Assembly: GCF_003105115.1 (NCBI RefSeq) | Contig: NZ_QETH01000021.1 | Span: forward strand, 1-59,628 | From: Flavobacterium sp. HTF | GTDB taxonomy: Bacteria > Bacteroidota > Bacteroidia > Flavobacteriales > Flavobacteriaceae | DNA length: 59,628 nt | Direction of reading: 5' to 3' | Translations under genes and position numbers: made by a program | The notes under the pieces: generated by a model | What the model was told of the DNA's origin: nothing | The model's database searches: none | The model's input: only the letters and a program-made list of their open reading frames with translations | Part shown: positions 42,079-51,100 of the stretch, in pieces | Layout: each line of letters begins with the position of its first letter | How positions within the stretch are numbered: the first letter of the stretch is position 1

Positions 42079-42645
42079 ATGGCGTCTACATCAGATATTA
42101 GAAACGGATTGTGTATTAAATTCAATCACGATATTTATAAAATCGTTGAATTTCTTCACGTAAAACCTGGAAAAGGTCCTGCATTCGTAAGAACAAAATT
42201 AAGAAGTTTAACTACAGGAAGAGTATTAGATAATACATTTTCTGCCGGACATAAAATTGACGATGTGCGTGTTGAAACGCATAATTACCAATTTTTGTAT
42301 GCTGAAGGTGATGAATTTCACTTTATGAATACAGAATCTTTTGAGCAAATTTCTTTGAATAAAAATATCTTAGATGCTCCGGGTTTATTAAAAGAAGGAA
42401 CAAGTGTAATGGTTCAGGTAAATACTGAAACTGATTTACCTTTATCAGTAGATATGCCATCTTCTGTAATTCTTGAAGTAACTTATGCTGAGCCGGGAGT
42501 AAAAGGAAATACAGCTACAAATGCTACAAAATCTGCTACGGTAGAAACCGGAGCATCAGTAAACGTTCCGTTGTTCATCAACGAAGGTGATAAAATTAAA
42601 ATTGATACTGCTTCGGGTTCTTATATGGAGCGTGTAAAAGAGTAG
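42079..42645 (+). CDS. efp: Translation elongation factor P
   Basis: The 188-residue protein has the three EF-P barrels: IRNGLCIKFNHDIYKIVEFLHVKPGKGPAFVRTKLR at the start (the modified-residue loop has Lys in PGKGPA), the OB domain VMVQVNTETDLPLSVDMPSS, and the C-terminal signature GASVNVPLFINEGDKIKIDT. It relieves ribosome stalling at proline runs. In Bacteroidota the PGKG loop is typical. It precedes a second LpxD-like gene by 137 bp of repeat-containing DNA. Confidence 0.96.
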   Translation: MASTSDIRNGLCIKFNHDIYKIVEFLHVKPGKGPAFVRTKLRSLTTGRVLDNTFSAGHKIDDVRVETHNYQFLYAEGDEFHFMNTESFEQISLNKNILDAPGLLKEGTSVMVQVNTETDLPLSVDMPSSVILEVTYAEPGVKGNTATNATKSATVETGASVNVPLFINEGDKIKIDTASGSYMERVKE

Positions 42646-42659
42646 TTTCTTAATTGAGA

Positions 42660-42776
42660 TGATTTGTCAATGAGTCAATTAGAAAATTTTTGAATAGACA
42701 TAATTTTGAACATTCATTTTTCTGGCTGACTCATTTTCTAATTGACACATTTTCTAATTGACAAATTTTCTAATTA
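42660..42776. repeat. Direct and inverted short repeats before the second LpxD
   Basis: ATTTTCTAATTGACA-like units repeat three times with a 16-bp period (42733, 42749, 42765). The complementary sequence GTCAATTAGAAAAT lies upstream at about 42672-42686, so a long hairpin can form. The function is unknown; it resembles the dispersed intergenic repeats of flavobacteria. Confidence 0.6.
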
Positions 42777-42782
42777 TAAAAT

Positions 42783-43712
42783 ATGAAATTTCCAAAAGTT
42801 CACTCTTTACAAGAAATTGCAAATTTGCTCGGGTGCGAATTTATAGGTGACCAAAACTTTCCGGTTTTAGGCATGAACGAAATACATGTTGTTGAGCCTG
42901 GAGATATAGTTTTTGTAGACCATCCAAAATATTATGATAAAGCTTTACAATCGGCTGCGACTATTGTCTTAATCAATAAGAAAGTAGAATGCCCGGAAGG
43001 TAAAGCTCTTTTAATTTCTGATGACCCTTTTAGAGATTTTAATACTTTAACCAAACACTTTAAACCTTTTCAGTTTGCAAATGTTGCTGTTTCAGCTTCT
43101 GCGGTTATTGGAGAAGGAACTGTTATTCAGCCTAATTCATTTATTGGTAATCACGTACAAATCGGAAAGAACTGTCTGATTCATTCAAATGTATCTATTT
43201 ATGACCATACGGTTATTGGCGATAATGTGATTATTCATGCCGGTAGTATTTTGGGAGCTGATGCATTTTATTATAAAAAACGTGCAGAAGGTTTTGATCA
43301 GCTGATTTCCGGAGGAAGAGTTGTTATTGAAAATAACGTTGGTATTGGTGCATTATGTACTATTGACAAAGGCGTTACAGGAGATACAACCATTGGAGAA
43401 GGGACTAAAATAGACAATCAGGTTCATGTTGGGCATGATTCAGTAATTGGTAAAAAATGTCTTATTGCTTCACAGACCGGTATTGCGGGTTGTGTGATTA
43501 TAGAAGATGAAGTAACTATCTGGGGACAAGTAGGGACAACAAGTGGTATCACAATAGGAGCGAAGGCTGTTATTATGGGACAAACAGGAGTGACAAAATC
43601 GGTTGAAGGAGGAAAATCTTATTTTGGAACTCCAATCGAAGAATCAAGAGAAAAGTTAAAACAATTAGCCAATATCAAAAAGATTCCTGAAATTTTAAAT
43701 AAATTGAAGTAA
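42783..43712 (+). CDS. Second LpxD-like UDP-acylglucosamine N-acyltransferase
   Basis: The 309-residue protein again has an LpxD-type N-terminal domain (LQEIANLLGCEFIGDQNF, EPGDIVFVDHPKYYDKAL) and a hexapeptide beta helix (IGEGTVIQPNSFIGNHV onward), with HVGHDSVIGKKCLIASQTG carrying the expected catalytic His. It is shorter than LpxD at 38677 and diverged from it, so it is a paralogue and not a recent duplicate. It may use a different acyl chain or sugar acceptor, or share lipid A work. It ends 1 bp before the NTF2-like gene. Confidence 0.88.
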   Translation: MKFPKVHSLQEIANLLGCEFIGDQNFPVLGMNEIHVVEPGDIVFVDHPKYYDKALQSAATIVLINKKVECPEGKALLISDDPFRDFNTLTKHFKPFQFANVAVSASAVIGEGTVIQPNSFIGNHVQIGKNCLIHSNVSIYDHTVIGDNVIIHAGSILGADAFYYKKRAEGFDQLISGGRVVIENNVGIGALCTIDKGVTGDTTIGEGTKIDNQVHVGHDSVIGKKCLIASQTGIAGCVIIEDEVTIWGQVGTTSGITIGAKAVIMGQTGVTKSVEGGKSYFGTPIEESREKLKQLANIKKIPEILNKLK

Positions 43713-43713
43713 T

Positions 43714-44076
43714 ATGTCGATAAAAGAATTTGTTCAAAAATTTTATAAGTCGGATGCCCTGATTGACAGCGAGATCATGAAAACGTATTTACATCCTGAT
43801 GTAAAGTTAGATTGGCATAGCACCAAAGGTCTAATCGAAATGGATTATAACACGATGTTAGATATGGCTAATGAGCTTAGTCGTGCGTATGTCCGTTCAA
43901 AAGTCAGGATTAGCCATATTATAGCTGAAGATGATTTAGTATCAATACGTTATTCCCACTACGTTAAAACTATAGAAAACCCGAGAGAAGAAATGTTGCT
44001 GGCTCATTTTTCTACCATTTGGCAAATTAAAGACAATAAATTATATCGTGGTTATCAGATGAGTCAATTTTCTTGA
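43714..44076 (+). CDS. NTF2-like (SnoaL) family protein
   Basis: The 120-residue protein has the cone-shaped NTF2 fold signature: FVQKFYKSDALIDSEIMKTYLHPDVKLDW at the start, then ISHIIAEDDLVSIRYSHY and LLAHFSTIWQIKDNKLYRGYQ. Such proteins bind small molecules or act as enzymes and dimerisation units; no catalytic residue can be assigned. Its start follows the second LpxD-like gene by 1 bp, so they are an operon. Confidence 0.85.
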   Translation: MSIKEFVQKFYKSDALIDSEIMKTYLHPDVKLDWHSTKGLIEMDYNTMLDMANELSRAYVRSKVRISHIIAEDDLVSIRYSHYVKTIENPREEMLLAHFSTIWQIKDNKLYRGYQMSQFS

Positions 44077-44117
44077 TTTTTTTGATGACAAAAAGGTTAA
44101 AATACATTACAAAACCT

Positions 44118-44125
44118 TACTTTTG
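44118..44125 (+). promoter_or_regulatory. -7 element of sucD
   Basis: TACTTTTG matches TAnnTTTG and lies 35 bp before the ATG at 44161. A -33 TTG at the right distance is not evident. Confidence 0.5.
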
Positions 44126-44160
44126 CAACACAATTTTAAAAACTACATAAAATATATATC

Positions 44161-45033
44161 ATGAGTGTTTTAGTTAATAAAGATTCCAAAATAATTGTTC
44201 AGGGATTTACAGGTAGCGAAGGAACTTTCCACGCTTCTCAAATGATTGAGTACGGTACTAATGTTGTAGGTGGTGTAACTCCCGGAAAAGGTGGTACAAG
44301 CCATTTAGATCGTCCAGTTTTTAATACAGTAAAAGATGCTGTAGATCAGGCTGGTGCTGATACATCTATCATTTTTGTTCCGCCGGCTTTTGCTGCTGAT
44401 GCAATTATGGAAGCTGCTGACGCCGGAATTAAGGTAATTATTGCTATTACAGAAGGAATTCCTGTAGCAGATATGATTAAAGCAAATAATTATGTTAAAG
44501 AAAGAAATTCAAGATTAATCGGACCAAACTGCCCTGGAATTATTACTCCGGGTGAAGCTAAAGTTGGTATTATGCCAGGTTTTGTTTTCAAAAAAGGAAC
44601 AGTTGGTATCGTTTCTAAATCAGGAACTTTAACGTATGAAGCTGCTGACCAGGTTGTAAAACAAGGTTTAGGAATTACTACGGCTATTGGTATTGGTGGA
44701 GATCCAATTATTGGAACTACAACTAAAGAAGCTGTTGAATTATTAATGAATGACCCTGAAACTGAAATTATCATCATGATTGGTGAAATTGGAGGTCAAT
44801 TAGAAGCTGATGCTGCTAAATGGGTTAAAGCTGATGGTAACCGTAAGCCAGTTGTTGGTTTTATCGCTGGAGAAACTGCTCCTGCTGGTAGAACAATGGG
44901 TCACGCAGGTGCTATTGTTGGTGGTTCTGATGATACAGCTGCTGCTAAAAAACAAATTATGAGAGACAACGGAATTCACGTTGTTGATTCACCAGCTGAA
45001 ATTGGTAAAAAAGTAAAAGAAATACTTGGATAA
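44161..45033 (+). CDS. sucD: Succinyl-CoA ligase alpha subunit
   Basis: The 290-residue protein has the CoA-binding Rossmann start [60 protein letters not shown], and the phosphohistidine motif [13 protein letters not shown]. It makes succinate and ATP or GTP from succinyl-CoA in the citric acid cycle. The beta subunit SucC is not in the window, as is common in Bacteroidota. It has its own promoter and terminator. Confidence 0.96.
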   Translation: MSVLVNKDSKIIVQGFTGSEGTFHASQMIEYGTNVVGGVTPGKGGTSHLDRPVFNTVKDAVDQAGADTSIIFVPPAFAADAIMEAADAGIKVIIAITEGIPVADMIKANNYVKERNSRLIGPNCPGIITPGEAKVGIMPGFVFKKGTVGIVSKSGTLTYEAADQVVKQGLGITTAIGIGGDPIIGTTTKEAVELLMNDPETEIIIMIGEIGGQLEADAAKWVKADGNRKPVVGFIAGETAPAGRTMGHAGAIVGGSDDTAAAKKQIMRDNGIHVVDSPAEIGKKVKEILG

Positions 45034-45083
45034 TTTTCATTTCCGATCCTGAAACTTCGGAACGGAATGAAATATCAAATTTC

Positions 45084-45115
45084 AAAAAAGTCTCAATATT
45101 TCTTGAGACTTTTTT
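45084..45115 (+). terminator. Terminator of sucD
   Basis: The stem AAAAGTCTCAA/TTGAGACTTTT with a 6-nt loop and T run lies about 50 bp after the sucD stop. Confidence 0.9.
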
Positions 45116-45194
45116 ATATTTTAGTATACTGAGGTATAAACAAAAAAACATAGCGTCTTAGAACCTCAGTATCTTAGAAGCTTAAAAAAATAAT

Positions 45195-45623
45195 ATGTAC
45201 AAAGAATTAGAAAAGTTTAAAGTAAGCAACAGTTTTACTTTTACAGTAGAGGACAGCTTAGAACAGGCTTGTAACGCACCGGAATCTGGCGCAGGAGTAT
45301 TTGTTGTTTATGCTGTTGAAGGTGATGCAAAAGAATTAATCATGGTAGGTTCAACAGGGACTGTCCAAAATGATGGAACTTTGAAAAGTAAGAATGGCGG
45401 TCTTTATGATAAAATCGTAAATGGACATCAATTTGCTAAGACAGGAAGAAAATATTCATGGCCTGCACAAATGAAGCTGGAAAACATTTCAGCTTTAGAA
45501 GTAGTTTGGTATGAAACATTTAATGCTGATTCAAAAGGTATTCCGACTACTGTTGAAGGACAGGTTTTGCAAAATTTTCTGGATGAAAATGCAAAACTGC
45601 CAAGATGGAATGTTGCGTTCTAA
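45195..45623 (+). CDS. Conserved flavobacterial protein of unknown function
   Basis: The 142-residue soluble protein has no signal peptide. It carries GVFVVYAVEGDAKELIMVGST and GGLYDKIVNGHQF, a layout that loosely recalls the strand-loop-strand start of GIY-YIG nucleases (GVFVVY and VGST), but the catalytic Arg, Glu and Asn of that family are not evident. The C-terminal half (SWPAQMKLENISALEVVWYE) looks like a beta-alpha unit. It has a repeat-containing leader and a good terminator. No function is assigned. Confidence 0.8.
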   Translation: MYKELEKFKVSNSFTFTVEDSLEQACNAPESGAGVFVVYAVEGDAKELIMVGSTGTVQNDGTLKSKNGGLYDKIVNGHQFAKTGRKYSWPAQMKLENISALEVVWYETFNADSKGIPTTVEGQVLQNFLDENAKLPRWNVAF

Positions 45624-45642
45624 AAAGCAATCGATCAAGAAT

Positions 45643-45676
45643 AAAAAAGCCCTGCTATAATTAGTAGGGCTTTTTT
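45643..45676 (+). terminator. Terminator of the 45195 gene
   Basis: AAAAAAGCCCTGCTA pairs with TTAGTAGGGCTTTTTT (one G-T pair) and ends in a T run, 20 bp after the stop. Confidence 0.9.
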
Positions 45677-45825
45677 ATTTTTCAGATTTTTTTTTCATTT
45701 TCAGTGCAAACTGCAATAAAATGTTAAAATTGTCTTAAAAACGAATTTAGGTTAAATCTTACAATTTTTAAAAAATAACAATTTTATTTTACCTTAAAAA
45801 TTATGGTTATTCACTGTAATATAGG

Positions 45826-45868
45826 AAAAAGAGATAGTTTTTCAATGTTAGAAAACTGTCTCTTTTTT
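45826..45868 (+). terminator. Orphan terminator-like hairpin
   Basis: The stem AAAAGAGATAGTTTTTC/GAAAACTGTCTCTTTT (one mismatch pair and a bulge) with a 7-nt loop and T run lies between the terminator at 45643 and the ECF sigma promoter. No gene precedes it directly. It may end an undetected small RNA from 45677-45825 or serve as a second barrier. No other gene is visible in 45624-45997. Confidence 0.55.
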
Positions 45869-45877
45869 GTAAATAAA

Positions 45878-45908
45878 TTGTTTTTAAATTTTTGCTTTTA
45901 TATATTTA
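45878..45908 (+). promoter_or_regulatory. Promoter of the ECF sigma gene
   Basis: TTG at 45878-45880 and TATATTTA at 45901-45908, spaced by 20 bp, match the flavobacterial consensus with one change (A for the final G). The sigma gene ATG is at 45998. Confidence 0.5.
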
Positions 45909-45997
45909 TCGCACAATGTAGAATAATAATGTTAAAAAAATATTTTCTCTGCATTAACAAAAGGAGCTATTTTTAATAATACTATCCCAATCAAATT

Positions 45998-46606
45998 ATG
46001 AAAACTAAAATTTCACTAACCACTTTTGATGATAATGCACTTTGGGTAAGCCTCAAGGAGGGTGATGAAAAATCATTTTCTATTTTGTTTGAGAGGTATT
46101 ATAGTGATTTAGTAAGTTATGGGAATTCGCTCTCTCCATTTGAAGAGAAAGTACAGGACTGCGTGCAGGATGTATTTACAGATATTTGGGTTTATAGAAA
46201 TAGTTTGCAGAGTTCAGTAGTCGTAAAAGCCTATCTGCTGTCAAGTGTTCGTAAACGAATTGCGCGTTTAAACGAAAGAGACCATATTTTTCGTAAAGCC
46301 GCAAGTACTGATTCTGTTGCTTTTTTATTAAAATTTTCGGTAGAACATGATCTTATTGACGATGATTACGTTACAAAAGAAAAAGTTTCTCACCTTAATA
46401 AATTATTAAATGATTTGCCAGAAAGGCAAAAAGAAGCTCTATATCTGAGATACCATCAGGGACTAACGGTAGAGCAAATTGCAGAAATGCTGGATGTAAA
46501 TTACCAGTCGGCAAGTAACTTATTATATCGCGGTTTACTTACTCTTCGTAAGGAATGGAAAGGAGCTTTTTCCTTAATAGCGGTATTATCATCAGGCACT
46601 TTTTAA
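45998..46606 (+). CDS. ECF RNA polymerase sigma factor (FecI-like)
   Basis: The 202-residue protein has sigma region 2 (EKSFSILFERYYSDLVSYGNSL, VQDCVQDVFTDIWVYR) and region 4 (LNDLPERQKEALYLRYHQGL, EQIAEMLDVNYQSASNLLYR). This is the Bacteroidota FecI-type ECF group that activates SusC/SusD-type uptake genes. A FecR-type anti-sigma gene follows 90 bp later and then the receptor, the standard cell-surface-signalling order. The start MKTKISLTTFDDNALW is the first ATG. Confidence 0.93.
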   Translation: MKTKISLTTFDDNALWVSLKEGDEKSFSILFERYYSDLVSYGNSLSPFEEKVQDCVQDVFTDIWVYRNSLQSSVVVKAYLLSSVRKRIARLNERDHIFRKAASTDSVAFLLKFSVEHDLIDDDYVTKEKVSHLNKLLNDLPERQKEALYLRYHQGLTVEQIAEMLDVNYQSASNLLYRGLLTLRKEWKGAFSLIAVLSSGTF

Positions 46607-46696
46607 TTTTTTTCAAAAAAAATAAAAAAAAATCACAATTTGGTGAGTATATAATAAGAGTTCTGTCCTCTATGTTTTTGTAACCTCATTTAATAC

Positions 46697-47809
46697 ATGC
46701 AAAAACGTAATAAATATACCGAAATTGAAGATTTTCTATCTGATGAATCATTTCAGCTGTGGATTTTATCTAAAGTAGATGAAGACAACTGGGAAGAATG
46801 GACATTAGAGAGTCAACAACGTGCAAAATTGGTTGAAGACGCAAGATTGTTTTTACTTGCCATGAAAGTGCCAAATTCAAAATTATCACCTTCTGATATT
46901 TACAATGCGTTGCAGACAACCTGGCAGAAAATTGAAAACAAAGAAAATAAAATTGATTTATCCAAAAACAGTAATTTAAGATTTCTTAGAAAATATTTCT
47001 TTTATGGTGTTGCTGCATCATTGCTGTTTGGTTTAATGTCAGTTTGGTTTTATAGAAATACAATCAATGTTACCCACGAAGCTGTAACCTATAATGAACT
47101 TATTGATACCAATAGTGAAGGATTGGTTGAACAAACAAATAATTCGGACAAACCACAAATTATTACCTTATCTGATGGAAGTTCTGTTTTATTGCAACCC
47201 AATAGTAAATTAAGTTATCCTAAAATCTTTACCGGAAACGAAAGAAAGGTTTATTTATCCGGCGAAGGTTTCTTTGAAATTAGTAAAAATCCTAAAAAAC
47301 CTTTTTACGTTTATGCAAATGAAATTGTCACAAAAGTTGTCGGAACCAGCTTTAGAGTTAAGGCTTATTCTGATCAGCCCAATGTGGAAGTTCTTGTTCG
47401 CACCGGTAAAGTTAAGGTAAAATCTAATGAACTAGTTTCATCCTCTGAGCAGGAGGTTGTCCTGCTTCCTAACCAGGCGTTGCGTTTCGTGCGCAGCGAT
47501 TTGGTTTTTAAGAAAATTACAAATATTACCCAGGATGAAGTACTCGTAAAGAGTGTTGGAAATATTGAGCAATTAAGTTTTGAATTTAATGATATCCCTG
47601 TTTCTCAAATTTTTGAGACAATAGAGCAGGCTTACCTGATTGATATTGATTATCCTGAAAACAAATTAAAAGATTGTCATCTTACAACTTCTCTTAGTGA
47701 TCAGCCGCTAACAGAAAAATTAAAAATTGTCTGTAGAAGTATTGGTAATAATACCAATTTTGAGATGAACGGAAATCAGATTATCATAACATCGGAAGGA
47801 TGTAATTAA
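46697..47809 (+). CDS. FecR-type anti-sigma factor
   Basis: The 370-residue protein has an N-terminal cytoplasmic helical part for sigma binding and a single membrane segment at about residues 101-118 (FFYGVAASLLFGLMSVWF). The periplasmic FecR domain follows (ITLSDGSSVLLQPNSKLSYP, VYLSGEGFFEISKNPKKPFYV), and a C-terminal DUF4974/STN-like domain (FEFNDIPVSQIFETIEQAYLIDIDYP) ends it. It holds the ECF sigma inactive until the SusC-like receptor is occupied. It is 303 bp before the receptor gene. Confidence 0.93.
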   Translation: MQKRNKYTEIEDFLSDESFQLWILSKVDEDNWEEWTLESQQRAKLVEDARLFLLAMKVPNSKLSPSDIYNALQTTWQKIENKENKIDLSKNSNLRFLRKYFFYGVAASLLFGLMSVWFYRNTINVTHEAVTYNELIDTNSEGLVEQTNNSDKPQIITLSDGSSVLLQPNSKLSYPKIFTGNERKVYLSGEGFFEISKNPKKPFYVYANEIVTKVVGTSFRVKAYSDQPNVEVLVRTGKVKVKSNELVSSSEQEVVLLPNQALRFVRSDLVFKKITNITQDEVLVKSVGNIEQLSFEFNDIPVSQIFETIEQAYLIDIDYPENKLKDCHLTTSLSDQPLTEKLKIVCRSIGNNTNFEMNGNQIIITSEGCN

Positions 47810-47994
47810 TACCAATTTTGAAATTAATTATGTCTGATTCTGTTGTTTTAAATTGAATTTTTTTGATGTAAAATCTCATGATTTAACAAATAAAACATAA
47901 TGTATTTCTTTAAAAACAGTAAAATTTAAACCCCTGAATAAAGTATTTAAAAATTTAAAATAAACGCCTATGTGAATTTAGAATGCAAAAAAAA

Positions 47995-48061
47995 GTGCCG
48001 AAATGCTGTAACATTCCGACACTCAATAAGGTTGAATTTCTTTCTGTAAAAAGGAATTCAA
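47995..48061 (+). promoter_or_regulatory. Two hairpins in the receptor gene leader
   Basis: GTGCCGAAATG/CATTCCGACAC (47995-48022, two mismatches) and a 12-bp stem TTGAATTTCTTT/AAAAGGAATTCAA (48032-48061, one G-T pair) lie in the 303-bp gap before the SusC-like gene, 50 bp from its ATG. They may fold the leader RNA or be sites for regulation. Nothing else is seen in 47810-47994. Confidence 0.5.
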
Positions 48062-48112
48062 TTGTTTCTTAAAATACGCTCTAAACAGTATTAATCAAAA
48101 CAAACCAAAATT

Positions 48113-51100
48113 ATGAAAAAACCAGTTGTTAAACAACGATTACTCCATCGAATCATGAAAATAACACTATTTCAGTTTGTCTTAGCGCTTGTATTTTCAA
48201 GTGTTGCTATGGCTAACGATATAAATGGACAAAAGAAATTAGATACCAAAGTAACAATTACAGTTGAAAATTTGACTTTGGACAATACACTATCTAAACT
48301 TTCAAAATCTGCTCACGTAAAGTTTTCTTATAATTCAAGAATAACTCAACTGAACCAGAAAATTAGTATAGAGGCTAATGACGAAGCATTATCGGATATT
48401 TTGTCCAGAATTCTGGAGCCTTTAAATATCACTTATACAGAAATTAGTAATCAGATTGTATTGCAAAAAAGCAATAAAAATCTTTTTACAGGCGCAGAAA
48501 CGCAAAATACATTATTTGATATTTTAGCGCAGGGGCCAATCATTAAAGGAAAAGTAACTGACCCAAGCGGTGTTCCGCTTCCGGGTGCAACTGTTTTGGC
48601 TAAAGGAACAAAAATTGCTGTTCTGACAGATTTTGATGGAAATTTTTCGATCAACATGCCTGCAAACAGTACAGCATTGGTGATTTCTTATGTTGGTATG
48701 GAAACTAAAGAAATCGGAATAGAAAATACGTCTCCTACAGTAATTTTAAGTGAAGCTGGCCAAAACTTAAAAGAAGTTGTTGTAACAACAGGTTACGAAA
48801 AAACATCTAAAAGAACTTTTACCGGAGCAATCAGTAAAATTTCAGGTGCCGAATTAAAAGTTGATGGTGTAGTAGATGTCAGCAGAATGATTGAAGGAAA
48901 AGCAGCAGGGGTTACGGTTCAAAACGTTACCGGAACTTTTGGTACAGCTCCAAAAATTACTGTTCGTGGATCTTCTTCAATCTTTGGAGATACAAAACCA
49001 TTATGGGTTATTGATGGTGTTGTACAGGAAGATATTATCAATATGTCATTTGCAGATTTAGCTTCAGGAAATTCATCAACATTGTTAAGTTCTTCTGTAG
49101 CAGGTTTAAATGCTAATGATATTCAAAGTATTGAAATTCTTAAAGATGCATCTGCAACTTCTATTTATGGTTCAAGATCTTTAAACGGAGTTGTGGTTGT
49201 TACTACAAAACAAGGTCGTAGAGATTCACCTCTAAAAGTGACTTATTCTGTAGAGAATACCGTAAGAACTGTGCCTAGTTATACACAATATGATATCCTG
49301 AATTCTCAGGAATCTATGAGTGTTTTTCAGGAAATGAAAGCAAAAGGTTATCTTGACTTAAGTTCTTCATATACTGGAAGATTTGGTGGAGTATATAATA
49401 TTCTTGCAAAAGAAATTAATCGCTACGATACATCAAATGGTCAGTTTGGCGTTAAAAATGAACAGCCGTACATCAATAATTTTCTAAAAAAATATGAATT
49501 AGCAAACACAGACTGGTTTAGTGTTTTGTTCAGACCTTCGATCACTCAAACTCATTCCTTAAGTTTTTCAGGTGGTGGAAAAAACAATACATTTTATGCT
49601 TCTTTAGGATACTATGGAGATCCGGGATGGACTATTGCTGATAATGTTAAACAATTGTCATCTAACATAAAAGGAACTTTTTATGTAAATGACAGATTAA
49701 ATGTTACTTTATCCACATTAGGATCTATTCGTAATCAGGGTGCTCCTGGAGCTTATGAAAGCAAACAAGACGTTGTATACGGTCGTACTACAAGGGATTT
49801 TGATATTAATCCATTTAATTATGTTTTAAATACCAGCAGAACTTTGAGGCCTTATGATGAAAATGGTAATTTTGAATACTACCAAAACAACTGGGCTCCA
49901 ATGAATATTGTTAACGAATTACAAAACAATACATTAGATATAAAAGTAAATGATATTCGTTTCCAGGTGGATGTTGATTATAAAATCAACAAGAACTTAA
50001 CTTATAATCTTACTGGTTCTGCACGTTATGCCAATACCTCGAGAGAGCACAAAGTTATGGAAGGATCAAATGTTGTAGGTGCCTATAATGCTGGTGTAGG
50101 GGATAATATAAATACTAAAATACAAGATGACAACGTATTCTTGTATCAGGACCCAAATGATCCGACTGCTCCAAAAGTATCTGTATTGCCAAGTGGTGGA
50201 TTCTTAAGAAAATTCACTAATGATATGACTTCATATAATATCAGAAATAGTATTACTTATAGAAATACAATTAAAGATAAACATGAACTTGAAGGTTTCT
50301 TTGGTACAGAACTTAGATCAGTAGACAGAAAAAATGACAATTTTACTGCTGTCGGAATTCAATATGACAAAGGTCTTACTTCTTTTATTGACCCTAGAAT
50401 GATTGAAAAAATTGTAAACGGAGGAGATTCTTATTATGAATTTGGTGAAGAAAGAGAAAGAACAGTAGGTTTCTTTGGAAAAGTAGGTTACACTTACGAT
50501 CGTCGTTATACAGGATCTATCACAGGACGTTATGACGGATCTAACAGACAAGGAAACAGCGGTTCAGGAAGATGGCTTCCAACATATACTTTTAGTGGAA
50601 AATGGAATGTGGCTGAAGAAAAATTCATGAAAGATGTTGAATCTATAAATACTCTGGCGCTAAGAGCTTCATACGGACTTACTGCAACTGCTGGTCCGGC
50701 GACAAATTCATTAGCTATTTATAAAAGTTATATCACAGATCGTTTTAATCTTTCAGACAGAGAAAATGCAATAAACATTGAAGATTTGCAAAATAGCGAT
50801 TTGACCTGGGAGAAACAATTTGAAACTAATATTGGTGTTGATTTAGGAATGTTTAATAACAGAGTACAGTTGACTGCAGACGTTTACAGCCGTAAAGCGT
50901 TTGATTTAGTTGATTATGTAATTACTTCTGGTGTAGGTGGAGAAGACGTAAAACAAGGTAATAATGCCGATATGGAGACAAAAGGTATTGAGCTTGGTTT
51001 TACAACACAAAATATTTCAACAGATAATTTTAAATGGTCAACAACATTAAACATGTCAGTTTATGATCAGAAAATTACAAAATTAGCCAACAGACCATCA

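Noticed and set aside
45195..45623. GIY-YIG nuclease
   Set aside because: Only a loose strand pattern fits; the catalytic residues of the family are not evident.
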